Shown here: in pieces, positions 31,809 to 39,261 of the stretch
Layout: the number at the start of each line of letters is the position of its first letter
Numbering within the stretch: the stretch's first letter is position 1
NCBI RefSeq assembly: GCF_000757885.1
Contig: NZ_JQCR01000002.1
Location: 1,488,001 to 1,552,000 of the forward strand
Reading direction: 5' to 3'
Length of the DNA: 64,000 nucleotides
From: Paenibacillus wynnii
GTDB taxonomy: Bacteria; Bacillota; Bacilli; Paenibacillales; Paenibacillaceae
Translations under genes and position numbers: made by a program
Notes under the pieces: generated by a model
Seen by the model: only the letters and a program-made list of their open reading frames with translations
What the model was told of the DNA's origin: nothing
Databases searched by the model: none

Positions 31809-34757
31809 CTATCTGCCAACATGATTAATTAAGTCCTCTTGATTCGTAAAGACACTGAATCCTTCTTTTTGTAGTCCTTTAACAACTGCAGAATTTGGGC
31901 TTTGATCCGGCAAATAAACAATAACTTCTTTATTTGTGCTGGAGGCAGTATTAATTGCCTGTCTCGTAGAACCTTTTCCTCCACCTTGTTTAACTTGTAT
32001 TATCGCATTATCAAGTTCAATATCATAATCTGTTAATGGCGTTCCATCTGGCCTATATACCTTTTTATTTACGTCTACGACTTTACCGGGATATTTAACT
32101 TCAATTGCATTTGCAGTTTCACCTACGTACTTGTCAGCAGAAGTAAAGGTTCTAACATCACCCGTCCCCTCAGCCTTGCCAAAATCAATCTTCTGAATTT
32201 CTGTACCTAGTGAATTCTTAACGGTTATGCGGACGCCTTCTGGAGTAGTTAACGCTACAGAAGAACCAGACTGAGAGAGGCGGCGGGATGTTGCCTCTGC
32301 CGTTTCTTTGAGTACCCCTTTCACTTCATTAGCTAAGCCCTTGGTCGCTCCTCCCGCACCCTTCATCAGCAATGCGTCGAATGCTATAGCTCCCGTTTTA
32401 TCCCCCAGCACGGTTGCGCGCGCCTCCGGCGACATTTGCTTCAGCTCATTGAACGTTCCTACTGCCGACTGATAAGCGCTTGTGACCGTTTTAATCGGAT
32501 GACTTACGGCGTATGCGGTGTCGCTTAGCTGGTTATACACTGCATTGGCCGCTGCGGACTTATCCGTTACCGCTAATCCGATGAATTTGGCTGTACCCTG
32601 CATTTCCTTCCAGGCTCCATCTACCATGCCTTCACCAAAAGCCGCTGCTACTTTGACTTTCATCGGAACCATGCCCTGATATGCATCCACCTCTGCTTGC
32701 AGATTACCGAAATATTCTTTGTCGTACTTCCGGTAAGCCGCCGATCGGTCTTGGGGGTTAATGTATTCAAAGGTTTCCGGATCGTAGCCTTGAGCCAGTG
32801 TGAATTGCTTAAATTTCAGCCCCTGTTCATTGTAATTAATTTCGCCTTGATACAGGGTGTATCCTTTTTCATTTCCGTACTGTTTAAGCAGACTCTGTAT
32901 ATTGTTATCATTTACCTTTACTGGTTGTGTGGCGGTGGTTGTGCTGCTGCCCGACGACGGACTTTTCACTGTGCTGCTTCCCGACGCGGTATATGCTAGT
33001 GGCACACCATTCGCTCCTACCGCTGTCGTCACCGGTCTGCTGATGGTGGTGCTTCCACCCGACGACGGGCTTTTCACCGTACTGCTGCCCGACGCGGTAT
33101 ACGCCAGTGGAACACCATTCGCTCCTACCGCTGTCGTCACTGGTCTGTTGATGATGGTGGTGCTGCTGCCCGACGTCGGGCTTTTCACTGTACTGCTTCC
33201 CGACGCGGTATACGCCAGCGGGACACCGTTCGCCCCTACCACTGTCGTCACCGATTTGTTGACGGTTGTGCTACTGCCCGACGACGGACTTTTCACTGTG
33301 CTGCTTCCCGACGCGGTATATGCTAGTGGCACACCATTCGCTCCTACCGCTGTCGTCACCGGTCTGCTGATGGTTGTGCTGCTGCCCGACGACGGACTTT
33401 TCACTGTGCTGCTTCCCGACGCGGTATACGCTAGTGGCACGCCATTCGCTCCTACCGCTGTCGTCACCGGTCTGCTGATGGTTGTGCTGCTGCCCGACGA
33501 CGGACTTTTCACTGTATTACTTGTCGGTGCGGTATACGCTAGCGGTACGCCGTTCGCTCCTACCGCTGTCGTCACTGGTCTGTTGATGGTGGTGCTGCTG
33601 CCCGACGATGGGCTTTTCACTGTGCTGCTGCCCGACGCGGTATATGCTAGTGGCACACCATTCGCTCCTACCGCTGTCGTCACCGGTCTGCTGATGGTTG
33701 TGCTGCTGCCCGACGACGGACTTTTCACTGTGCTGCTTCCCGACGCGGTATACGCTAGTGGCACGCCATTCGCTCCTACCGCTGTCGTCACCGGTCTGCT
33801 GATGGTTGTGCTGCTGCCCGACGACGGACTTTTCACTGTATTACTTGTCGGTGCGGTATACGCTAGCGGTACGCCGTTCGCTCCTACCGCTGTCGTCACT
33901 GGTCTGTTGATGGTGGTGCTGCTGCCCGACGATGGGCTTTTCAATGTACTGATCGCCTGCGTGGTATACGCCAGCGGTACGCCATTGGAACCCACTTTTG
34001 TCGTTGTACTCGACGCCGCTGGCGTTGTCACTGGGTTTTTCGTCGTGTTGCTCGCCTGCGCGGTATACGCCAGCGGTACGCCATTGGAACCCACTTTTGC
34101 CGTCGTACTCGACACGACTGGCGCTTTGGGTGTGTTTGCCGCCACTGGCGTTGTCACTGGGTTTTTCGCCGTGTTGCTCACCTGCGCCGTATACGCTAGC
34201 GGCACCCCATTTGCACCCACTTTTGCCGTGGTACTCGACGCCGCTGGCGTTTTGGGTGTGCTTGCCGCCGCTGGCGTTGTCACTGGGTTTTTCGCCGTGT
34301 TGCTCACTTGCGCCGTATACGCTAGCGGCACCCCATTTGCACCCACTTTTGCCGTGGTACTCGACGCCGCTGGCGCTTTGGGTGTGCTTGCCGCCGCTGG
34401 CGTTGTCACTGGGTTTTTCGTCGTGTTGCTCGCCTGCGCGGTATACGCCAGCGGTACGCCATTGGAACCCACTTTTGCCGTGGTACTCGACGCCGCTGGC
34501 GCTTTGGTCGTACTTGCCGCTGCAGCTGGCGCTTTGGCCGTGCTAGTCGCCGCTGCCGGCGTTACCGCCTGGCTTTTCGCCGTGTTGCTTGCTGGTGTGG
34601 TATACGCTGTTGGTACGCCATTGGAACCCACTTTCGGGCTCGAACTTGGCGTCGTAGAAATTTTGGCCGCAGGCATGGATGTGGCGGTGTTAGTATTTTT
34701 GGCGCTGGTGGATATGTAACTTATAGGTACTCCGTTTGCTCCGACTTTTGTCGCCAT
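31809..34757 (-). CDS. Repeat-rich polymorphic toxin with nuclease-like tail
   Basis: 982 residues in three parts. Residues 5 to about 603 hold 16 copies of VGxNGVPxAYT separated by Ser/Thr/Pro/Ala-rich linkers (36- or 42-residue periods). Residues 604-867 are the conserved pre-toxin region: GEINYNEQGLKF, DRSAAYRKYDKEYFG, and a helical FGEGMVDGAWKEMQGTAKF stretch like the pre-toxin regions of Gram-positive polymorphic toxins. Residues 868-982 form the tail, with YDIELDNAIIQVKQG, a PD-(D/E)xK-like ExxxQVK nuclease core. There is no signal peptide, LXG or WXG domain, so its route to other cells is unknown. ATG 34757 has AAGGG about 12 nt upstream. The immunity gene follows. A glycosyltransferase upstream may modify the repeats. 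Confidence 0.82.
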   Translation of the reverse strand: MATKVGANGVPISYISTSAKNTNTATSMPAAKISTTPSSSPKVGSNGVPTAYTTPASNTAKSQAVTPAAATSTAKAPAAAASTTKAPAASSTTAKVGSNGVPLAYTAQASNTTKNPVTTPAAASTPKAPAASSTTAKVGANGVPLAYTAQVSNTAKNPVTTPAAASTPKTPAASSTTAKVGANGVPLAYTAQVSNTAKNPVTTPVAANTPKAPVVSSTTAKVGSNGVPLAYTAQASNTTKNPVTTPAASSTTTKVGSNGVPLAYTTQAISTLKSPSSGSSTTINRPVTTAVGANGVPLAYTAPTSNTVKSPSSGSSTTISRPVTTAVGANGVPLAYTASGSSTVKSPSSGSSTTISRPVTTAVGANGVPLAYTASGSSTVKSPSSGSSTTINRPVTTAVGANGVPLAYTAPTSNTVKSPSSGSSTTISRPVTTAVGANGVPLAYTASGSSTVKSPSSGSSTTISRPVTTAVGANGVPLAYTASGSSTVKSPSSGSSTTVNKSVTTVVGANGVPLAYTASGSSTVKSPTSGSSTTIINRPVTTAVGANGVPLAYTASGSSTVKSPSSGGSTTISRPVTTAVGANGVPLAYTASGSSTVKSPSSGSSTTTATQPVKVNDNNIQSLLKQYGNEKGYTLYQGEINYNEQGLKFKQFTLAQGYDPETFEYINPQDRSAAYRKYDKEYFGNLQAEVDAYQGMVPMKVKVAAAFGEGMVDGAWKEMQGTAKFIGLAVTDKSAAANAVYNQLSDTAYAVSHPIKTVTSAYQSAVGTFNELKQMSPEARATVLGDKTGAIAFDALLMKGAGGATKGLANEVKGVLKETAEATSRRLSQSGSSVALTTPEGVRITVKNSLGTEIQKIDFGKAEGTGDVRTFTSADKYVGETANAIEVKYPGKVVDVNKKVYRPDGTPLTDYDIELDNAIIQVKQGGGKGSTRQAINTASSTNKEVIVYLPDQSPNSAVVKGLQKEGFSVFTNQEDLINHVGR
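32156..32946 (-). repeat. 791-bp direct repeat, proximal copy (pre-toxin coding)
   Basis: Counterpart of 30584-31374, inside the full-length toxin gene, encoding residues 604-867. Crossing over between the two copies would remove the first tail, its immunity gene and terminator and join the N-terminus to the REase-like tail and Imm7. Confidence 0.88.
32947..34745 (-). repeat. Tandem coding repeats, 16 units of 108-126 bp
   Basis: The toxin gene's 5' 60 percent is a tandem array. Units 7-16 are 108 bp (36 codons; one is 111 bp) and nearly identical, and units 3-5 are 126 bp. Blocks of units recur in the same order (for example units 8-10 resemble 11-13), which suggests recent segmental duplication. 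Such arrays expand and contract readily, and this one is a risk for assembly error. Confidence 0.9.
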
Positions 34758-34850
34758 CTTCTGAAGCTTCCCTTCTTCATTCGAATTGCGAGCTCCTGTT
34801 CTGTATGCTTGTCGAATCCGTTCAACAATACATGCAATGCCCGTTCCCTG

Positions 34851-34919
34851 TCAGAACCTGCTGTCCACACCCGGAATAATCTCCGGATTGGAGGATACGC
34901 GTTCGGTAGCGCTCGACAC
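34851..34919 (-). CDS. 22-codon ORF upstream of, and in frame with, the toxin gene
   Basis: GTG at 34919 follows AAAGGGGGAG with ideal spacing. It encodes SSATERVSSNPEIIPGVDSRF and ends at TGA (34851). The same frame then runs open, without further stop, into the toxin ATG at 34757 (through VERIRQAYRTGARNSNEEGKLQK). It could be a leader peptide for translational coupling, or the original toxin N-terminus cut by a nonsense codon. Confidence 0.5.
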   Translation of the reverse strand: MSSATERVSSNPEIIPGVDSRF

Positions 34920-34954
34920 AACTCCCCCTTTCATAAAAGTTAATTTGTATCCTG

Positions 34955-36064
34955 TTATTGCGTGCCGGCTGTCACCTCCTTCACTAAATCCCCATAGGCC
35001 TTCCGCATCCGTTCCGATGTGAAATAAGGTTTACGCCGCTGCAATCCGGATAATTCTTCCCTCAGTACATCCTCGTCAGCTTCCTGAAAGTCGCGAATCG
35101 CCGCCTCGAGCGCACCTTTCTCATAGGGATCAAACTGGAAACGATAGTTACCCACAATTTCCGCAATTCCTCCGCGTTTGCTACATAGGATAGGAACGCC
35201 CACGTCCATGGCTTCCAACACCACATACCCGAAGGGTTCATACAACGATGGAACAATTAATGCGTCCAAAGACTGCAAAAAGCTTTGCTTCCGCGCACCT
35301 TGGCACCAGCCGTAAAATTTGACCTTCTCGGTCAGTCCGGCTGCCTCCCGATATAACAATATCTCGCTAAGATGCTGGGGATCCTCCCTGCCGCACGCCA
35401 CCCGAAGTTCCCCGTCAACGTCCCGGAAGGATTTGACACAATCCAGCAACCCCTTCCGGTAGTCCATCCGGCCCAAGAATCCGAACACCTTCCGCTCACA
35501 ACGAATGTCCCGTACTAGCTCCCCTGTATTGCTGAAGCTCATTCCATTGGAAATGACTCTGATTTTGGGCTGCATATCCGGATACAACGTCGCGAGCTTA
35601 TCTGCTTCAGCAAGGCTAACGCAAACGATTGCATTCGCGCGAAAAAGGCACCGTTCAAATTGAGTCTGTACATCTGCGTTATCACCAAACGGCGCTTCCA
35701 GGGCAAACGGCTCCGTTGTTGGCACCGAATGTACAACATATATCAGAGGCCTCCCCTGCAAAATCGACTCATCCAGGACGAAAGACAATCCATAATAATG
35801 AATGACGGCTGCATCGAAAGACAATGAAGCCAGCCTGTCGGTCTCTGTCAGAGGAATCGCGGCCAGATCCCTATCTCCCGGATACAGTTCCGCCGCCAGA
35901 TCAGGAATAGCCGCCGGGTCATACATATGAATAAAACCGGTGTCTTCTTCCCGCCCTTCATAGAGCTGGTTCATAAACGAGGCTATGCCTCCGATAATAT
36001 ATCCTCCAATTTCATTGGTAATATGAACAGCCCGGTAATGCCTTGCGAACCTAATCGTTACCAT
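34955..36064 (-). CDS. GT4-type glycosyltransferase
   Basis: 369 residues, GT-B fold. It starts TIRFARHYRAVHITNEIGGYIIGG, with the donor-site region RMDYRKGLLDCV and the E-x7-E motif EPFGYVVLEAMDVGVP (about 275-290), both typical of retaining GT4 enzymes. The overlap of 7 bp with the upstream small gene and 36 bp to the next ORF put it in the toxin operon. The GTs best known beside long Ser/Thr-rich repeat proteins glycosylate them in the cytoplasm, so modification of the toxin's repeats is a natural inference. The sugar donor is unknown. ATG 36064. Confidence 0.85.
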   Translation of the reverse strand: MVTIRFARHYRAVHITNEIGGYIIGGIASFMNQLYEGREEDTGFIHMYDPAAIPDLAAELYPGDRDLAAIPLTETDRLASLSFDAAVIHYYGLSFVLDESILQGRPLIYVVHSVPTTEPFALEAPFGDNADVQTQFERCLFRANAIVCVSLAEADKLATLYPDMQPKIRVISNGMSFSNTGELVRDIRCERKVFGFLGRMDYRKGLLDCVKSFRDVDGELRVACGREDPQHLSEILLYREAAGLTEKVKFYGWCQGARKQSFLQSLDALIVPSLYEPFGYVVLEAMDVGVPILCSKRGGIAEIVGNYRFQFDPYEKGALEAAIRDFQEADEDVLREELSGLQRRKPYFTSERMRKAYGDLVKEVTAGTQ

Positions 36065-36303
36065 AAATCCTCCGCCGTTCCCAGAATGACTTCATACTTT
36101 CGGATCAAATAATCTTTTTCCAAACTATCCGAAGCAAGCAAAAGAGCAGGGAGACTGTTCAGATCTGCTTCCTCAAATTTACGCTGCCAGTCCAGCACTA
36201 CATAACCTCTAAATTCCTTCCTTATCCGAAAATTCTCAATAAACACCACAGTTATGTCGTTTATTTCTACGGACTCCGGGATTTCAATCCATTCGTCACC
36301 CAT
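36058..36303 (-). CDS. Small hypothetical protein upstream of the glycosyltransferase
   Basis: 81 residues: MGDEWIEIPESVEINDITVVF at the start, mostly beta-prone, then a helical C-terminus (LIRKYEVILGTAEDLW). Acidic. Start ATG 36303 after AAAGGAG. It overlaps the glycosyltransferase start by 7 bp and is the first gene of the toxin operon. No family recognised. It may be an accessory to glycosylation or export. Confidence 0.65.
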   Translation of the reverse strand: MGDEWIEIPESVEINDITVVFIENFRIRKEFRGYVVLDWQRKFEEADLNSLPALLLASDSLEKDYLIRKYEVILGTAEDLW

Positions 36304-36447
36304 TCGCTCAACTCCTTTGGTTGATTGTTGGCGTTAACCATTGACCCGGATAGGGCTGCCGATATCAAATTTCTAATACTGCGGTGCATAGCCTATTCGT
36401 GCCTTCACCGGTTTTCCGGTAGTCAAGATTGACTATACCTGTTTTTT

Positions 36448-36461
36448 TGCAAGCGTTTGCA
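36448..36461. promoter_or_regulatory. cre/LacI-family-like operator upstream of the toxin operon
   Basis: TGCAAGCGTTTGCA is close to the CcpA cre consensus TGWAANCGNTNWCA (the two W positions are C/G) and also to operators of other LacI-type regulators. It lies about 145 bp upstream of the first gene. Catabolite control of the toxin operon is possible. Confidence 0.45.
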
Positions 36462-36641
36462 CGAAAGGCTGTTGAGTTTAAACTGATTAATTAACTGCTC
36501 TATTTCTTTATCGGGATTTTATTCCATTAAATTAATATCTATCCACACTACCCAATATTTTTACTGAGGGAGTGCAGATTTACCCGTACAGAACTCTCGA
36601 AATCTCTCGTTACTTACTTTCAGTTCCTATAATGTCTTTAG

Positions 36642-36679
36642 AAAAAAAATAGGCCTTGCCTTTGGTAGTAGGCAAGACC
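36642..36679 (-). terminator. Intrinsic terminator downstream of the ASCH gene
   Basis: On the minus strand GGTCTTGCC pairs with GGCAAGGCC around a 10-nt loop, followed by eight T. It lies about 200 bp past the ASCH stop, so the transcript has a long 3' part. Confidence 0.75.
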
Positions 36680-36882
36680 CGGATCATATACCACAAAACA
36701 CTAGGGGGTGGGTGTTTGGTATTCCAATATAAACCCCCAACCTGAAAATTACCTGATCGATACAAATTACATTAAACCAAAACTAGCGGTTGACGATTGT
36801 GAACAAGCCGCTACGAGTTCGGAGAGTTCTTGCGATCACTATTAAAGTAAACCTCTGATTTTAAGATAGTGCGAAAAGGAAA

Positions 36883-37311
36883 TCAGGCTTCTTGATCGTT
36901 ACTAACTGATGGATATTCCCACAAACTCAATTTCCCCTTGGCCGAAATAGGTTGGATTAAAGGTGTGATATCCGCAAGCTTCCAAGCAAAACGCCCTTCG
37001 GTATAATCTCCAAAGGCGTATTCATTCCCACTGACCCAGCCCTTGCCGTTCCCATCATGTGTGATCTCATAACAGTCTTCCAGCAAACCTTTGGCTATAA
37101 TGACTCCCACTGGCAGATTATCCTCTGTATAGCCATGTTTCAATAGCACAGATTTGAAAGGCTCCTGCCTGCAGATCGCTTTATCGATTTTTTTGCCGGC
37201 ATGAATGGCCAGCTCTCCTCGATGGTTCGTTCTCCATGAACGCGTCTCGAATTCTTTCTCCCCAAGCGCAATTAGCGTCGCCCAGGGCTGCCGTATTGTT
37301 AAACAGAGCAT
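36883..37311 (-). CDS. ASCH domain protein
   Basis: 142 residues starting MLCLTIRQPWATLI, then LGEKEFETRSWRTNHRGELAIHAGKKI, the recognised opening of ASCH-fold proteins (PUA-like RNA-binding fold). Members are linked to RNA binding or to hydrolysis of modified nucleosides. It sits 19 bp after the isomerase-like gene and is probably co-transcribed. The start ATG at 37311 has AGGAGA upstream. A precise substrate cannot be assigned. Confidence 0.8.
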   Translation of the reverse strand: MLCLTIRQPWATLIALGEKEFETRSWRTNHRGELAIHAGKKIDKAICRQEPFKSVLLKHGYTEDNLPVGVIIAKGLLEDCYEITHDGNGKGWVSGNEYAFGDYTEGRFAWKLADITPLIQPISAKGKLSLWEYPSVSNDQEA

Positions 37312-37330
37312 CCTGCATAATCTCCTTGTC

Positions 37331-38104
37331 CTATATCAAATTCAACTTTCGGAAATAGTCCAGAGACTGCTTGGCGCTCTCCAGTGAAGAGGAGGCGTAC
37401 GTTTCCTGTTCTACGATATAGTAGAGAATTCCCGCTTGATCGGCAATGTCGAAGATTCTACTGAAATCGACTTGCCCCATGCCCAGGTCGGTTTCGTTGT
37501 GAGCGATATCGAAATCCTTGATATGGACGAGCGGCACACGGCCTGCATATCGGGACACATAATCCACCGGATTTGCGCCGCCCACATACACCCAGCCCAG
37601 ATCAAACTCAGCTATCATATGTTCAGCAGGAATTTTCTCCAGCCAAAGGTCGATAATGGCTTGCCCGTTAACTTTTTTAAATTCAAAGTCATGGTTGTGA
37701 TAACCATATTTCATACCTGCTGCACGAACCATCTCGGAAGCCTTTTCAAAAAAGGGAATCAGTGAAATTACATCCTCTAAGGAAGGGTTGGCCGGTACAG
37801 GAGATCCCGGTGTGATTATATATTGAAGTCCAAGCTCTTGAGCATACTCAATTTCTCGGGACAATGCCGTTTGCATATTATCCAGACTGCTGAAATCAAG
37901 ACCAACGTGTGCAGACGGAGCAGCCAGTCCAAGATCATCAAGAGTTTCACGCAACTCCTTGGCAGTAACGCCGAAGTAACCGGCAAATTCCACCGCCTCA
38001 TAGCCGATATCCGCCACCTTGCGCAAGGTACCTAGAAAGTCTTGTTCAGTCTGATCCCGCAGGGTATACATTTGAATGCCTACCTGTTGTACTTTTGTCG
38101 CCAT
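37331..38104 (-). CDS. Sugar phosphate isomerase/epimerase family (xylose isomerase-like TIM barrel)
   Basis: 257 residues with an AP endonuclease 2-type TIM barrel. The metal-binding residues are visible as E in GYEAVEFAGY (about 36), YGYHNHDFEF (about 145), EFDLGWV and HIKD (about 200), and the final E in VEQETYA. Such proteins isomerise or epimerise sugars and inositols, with a substrate that cannot be deduced. ATG 38104 follows TAGGAGTG. Confidence 0.85.
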   Translation of the reverse strand: MATKVQQVGIQMYTLRDQTEQDFLGTLRKVADIGYEAVEFAGYFGVTAKELRETLDDLGLAAPSAHVGLDFSSLDNMQTALSREIEYAQELGLQYIITPGSPVPANPSLEDVISLIPFFEKASEMVRAAGMKYGYHNHDFEFKKVNGQAIIDLWLEKIPAEHMIAEFDLGWVYVGGANPVDYVSRYAGRVPLVHIKDFDIAHNETDLGMGQVDFSRIFDIADQAGILYYIVEQETYASSSLESAKQSLDYFRKLNLI

Positions 38105-38146
38105 GAAAGTCCCACTCCTAATAGTTGGATTTGTGACTGAAGTATT

Positions 38147-38455
38147 CTAATTTCCTAGCAGCTTACGTTCCACAGATTCAATCTTCCCACGGCTGGTAGA
38201 GGTTGTATCGCGGCGGTCGTCAATTTTAACAGATGTCGATACACGCTGCGCACCACCTGTGAATGGAGACTCATGCAGCGCCTCTACTGCTGCGAGAATC
38301 CGCCCCAACGGGCCTTCGATAATCGTTCCCATGGAAGTAAGCTCGTAGGTTACACCTTCTACTGTCTCCAGCACACGCTGCATATCCGCAACATAGCTGC
38401 TGAGGCTTGTACTGCCTGTTCCAATCGGAATGACCGACACTTCAGCAATAGCCAC
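38147..38455 (-). CDS. MTH1187/YqgV family thiamine-binding protein
   Basis: 102 residues. The protein starts MAIAEVSVIPIGTGSTSLSS, the signature of the MTH1187/YkoF/YqgV fold, and has the conserved GTIIEGPLGRIL (about 44-55). Members bind thiamine and are thought to buffer or sense it. ATG 38455 with AAGGAGG. It is 42 bp upstream of the isomerase-like gene and may lead the three-gene unit. Confidence 0.85.
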   Translation of the reverse strand: MAIAEVSVIPIGTGSTSLSSYVADMQRVLETVEGVTYELTSMGTIIEGPLGRILAAVEALHESPFTGGAQRVSTSVKIDDRRDTTSTSRGKIESVERKLLGN

Positions 38456-38679
38456 CGGAATACCTCCTTAACGTTTATAAGAGTCCTATACATTCTTCAT
38501 ATCTATCTTCCTTCTATTGTAGCAACTACACCCTCGTCTCACAAACTTAGGTCCGTTATAATTTCCTCTACATATACATTGGATTACCTCTAAGGCTAAA
38601 TTCCAGTACCACGCTCACCCTAATTATGGACGATTTGCGGCATATTTGAGGATGATTTATGAATCATTTACGGCATATT

Positions 38680-38732
38680 TGTGGATCAATTGTGGATTAC
38701 CTGTGGACTAGCTGTGGATGGTTTGTGGAGTA
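38680..38732 (+). repeat. Five DnaA-box-like 9-mers at exact 11-bp spacing
   Basis: TGTGGA starts at 38680, 38691, 38702, 38713 and 38724. The 9-mers are TGTGGATCA, TGTGGATTA, TGTGGACTA, TGTGGATGG and TGTGGAGTA, with 7-8 of 9 matches to TGTGGATAA, the complement of the DnaA box TTATCCACA. The phasing puts every copy on the same DNA face. The position is about 100 bp upstream of the NrdR boxes. Confidence 0.65.
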
Positions 38733-38782
38733 CTTGTTAGGAAGCCGCCCCCAGTATGGGTTTGCTAAAAAAATGTTTACAA

Positions 38783-38830
38783 ACACAACATCTTGGGTTA
38801 TTTTTATGTAACGACAACAAAATATAGTGG
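38783..38830 (+). promoter_or_regulatory. Pair of NrdR-box-like sites
   Basis: Two 16-bp sites, ACACAACATCTTGGGT (38783-38798) and CAACAAAATATAGTGG (38815-38830), resemble the NrdR consensus acaCwAtATaTwGtgt; the invariant C-A-AT-T-G positions are kept in both. Their separation is 32 bp, three helical turns, the standard spacing for tandem NrdR boxes. They overlap the likely promoter zone. NrdR would repress nrd genes when dATP is high. Confidence 0.65.
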
Positions 38831-38899
38831 AGACAGGCGCTTTGACCCTTTGTTGACCTATAGATAAATGATAAGTTTCACAGCTTATTTTGGGTCTAT

Positions 38900-39165
38900 A
38901 TGTCCTATCGGATTCAAGCTTAATAGGGAAGTGCGGTTAGATTCCGCTGCGGTCCCGCCACTGTTAACCGGATGCCCGTGACTTGTACAAGTTAGTGTCG
39001 CGGACGATCTCCAGCATGAGCCACTGAGGGCGACAAACTGTCCTTCGGGAAGGAGCTAGGGAGAAAAACCGGAAGCCAGGAGACCTGCCTGTCTCGACGA
39101 CACCATTAACAACTAACCTGCGATGAACAGGGACGGTGTCCGCATGCGTCTTACATAATAGACTC
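38900..39165 (+). ncRNA. Cobalamin (B12) riboswitch
   Basis: The conserved core reads AATAGGGAAGTGCGG, TCCGCTGCGGTCCCGCC, ACTGT and later GCCAGGAGACCTGCC (B12 box). It lies 160-360 nt before nrdD on the same strand. An expression terminator follows. Adenosylcobalamin binding would favour termination, reducing production of the B12-independent reductases when a B12-dependent class II enzyme (nrdJ) can work. Confidence 0.92.
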
Positions 39166-39204
39166 TGTAAATATCCAAGGTGGATAGTTACGTTACGCAT
39201 ACGG

Positions 39205-39238
39205 GCATTTTCTGCCATCCGGCAGGAAATGCTTTTTT
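39205..39238 (+). terminator. Riboswitch-controlled terminator
   Basis: GCATTTTCTGCC and GGCAGGAAATGC pair around ATCC and are followed by six T, 24 nt before nrdD. It is the likely regulated output of the cobalamin riboswitch. Confidence 0.85.
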
Positions 39239-39261
39239 AATATCGAGAGGAGAACGGTACA

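Larger units (their letters stand above)
36304..36882. other. Intergenic region upstream of the toxin operon
   Basis: 579 bp with no supported gene. It holds a cre/LacI-type palindrome at 36448-36461 and a minus-strand terminator at 36652-36679 (listed separately). A G-rich/C-rich inverted repeat lies at about 36704-36738 (GGGTGTTT with AAACCCCC) and is of unknown role. The rest is AT-rich. Confidence 0.55.
38456..39261 (+). promoter_or_regulatory. Leader and control region of the ribonucleotide reductase operon
   Basis: 806 bp without ORFs before nrdD, holding five DnaA-box-like repeats, two NrdR-like boxes, a likely promoter (TTGACC near 38842, TAAATG after 17 bp), a cobalamin riboswitch and its terminator. 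The separate elements are listed below. Confidence 0.75.

Noticed and set aside
32857..34719. 620-codon open frame on the plus strand opposite the toxin repeats
   Set aside because: It is a mirror of the tandem repeat array, has no ribosome site, and its product (repeated VVLLPDDGLFTVLLPDAVYA-like units) follows solely from the minus-strand repeats.
34721..34921. 66-codon minus-strand frame overlapping the toxin start
   Set aside because: It lies in a different frame from the toxin, begins in the leader and has no ribosome site of its own; the in-frame 22-codon ORF explains the region better.
36700..36740. Possible small RNA or transposon end at the G-rich/C-rich inverted repeat
   Set aside because: The pairing is imperfect and there is no promoter or second copy in the window to support a definite call.
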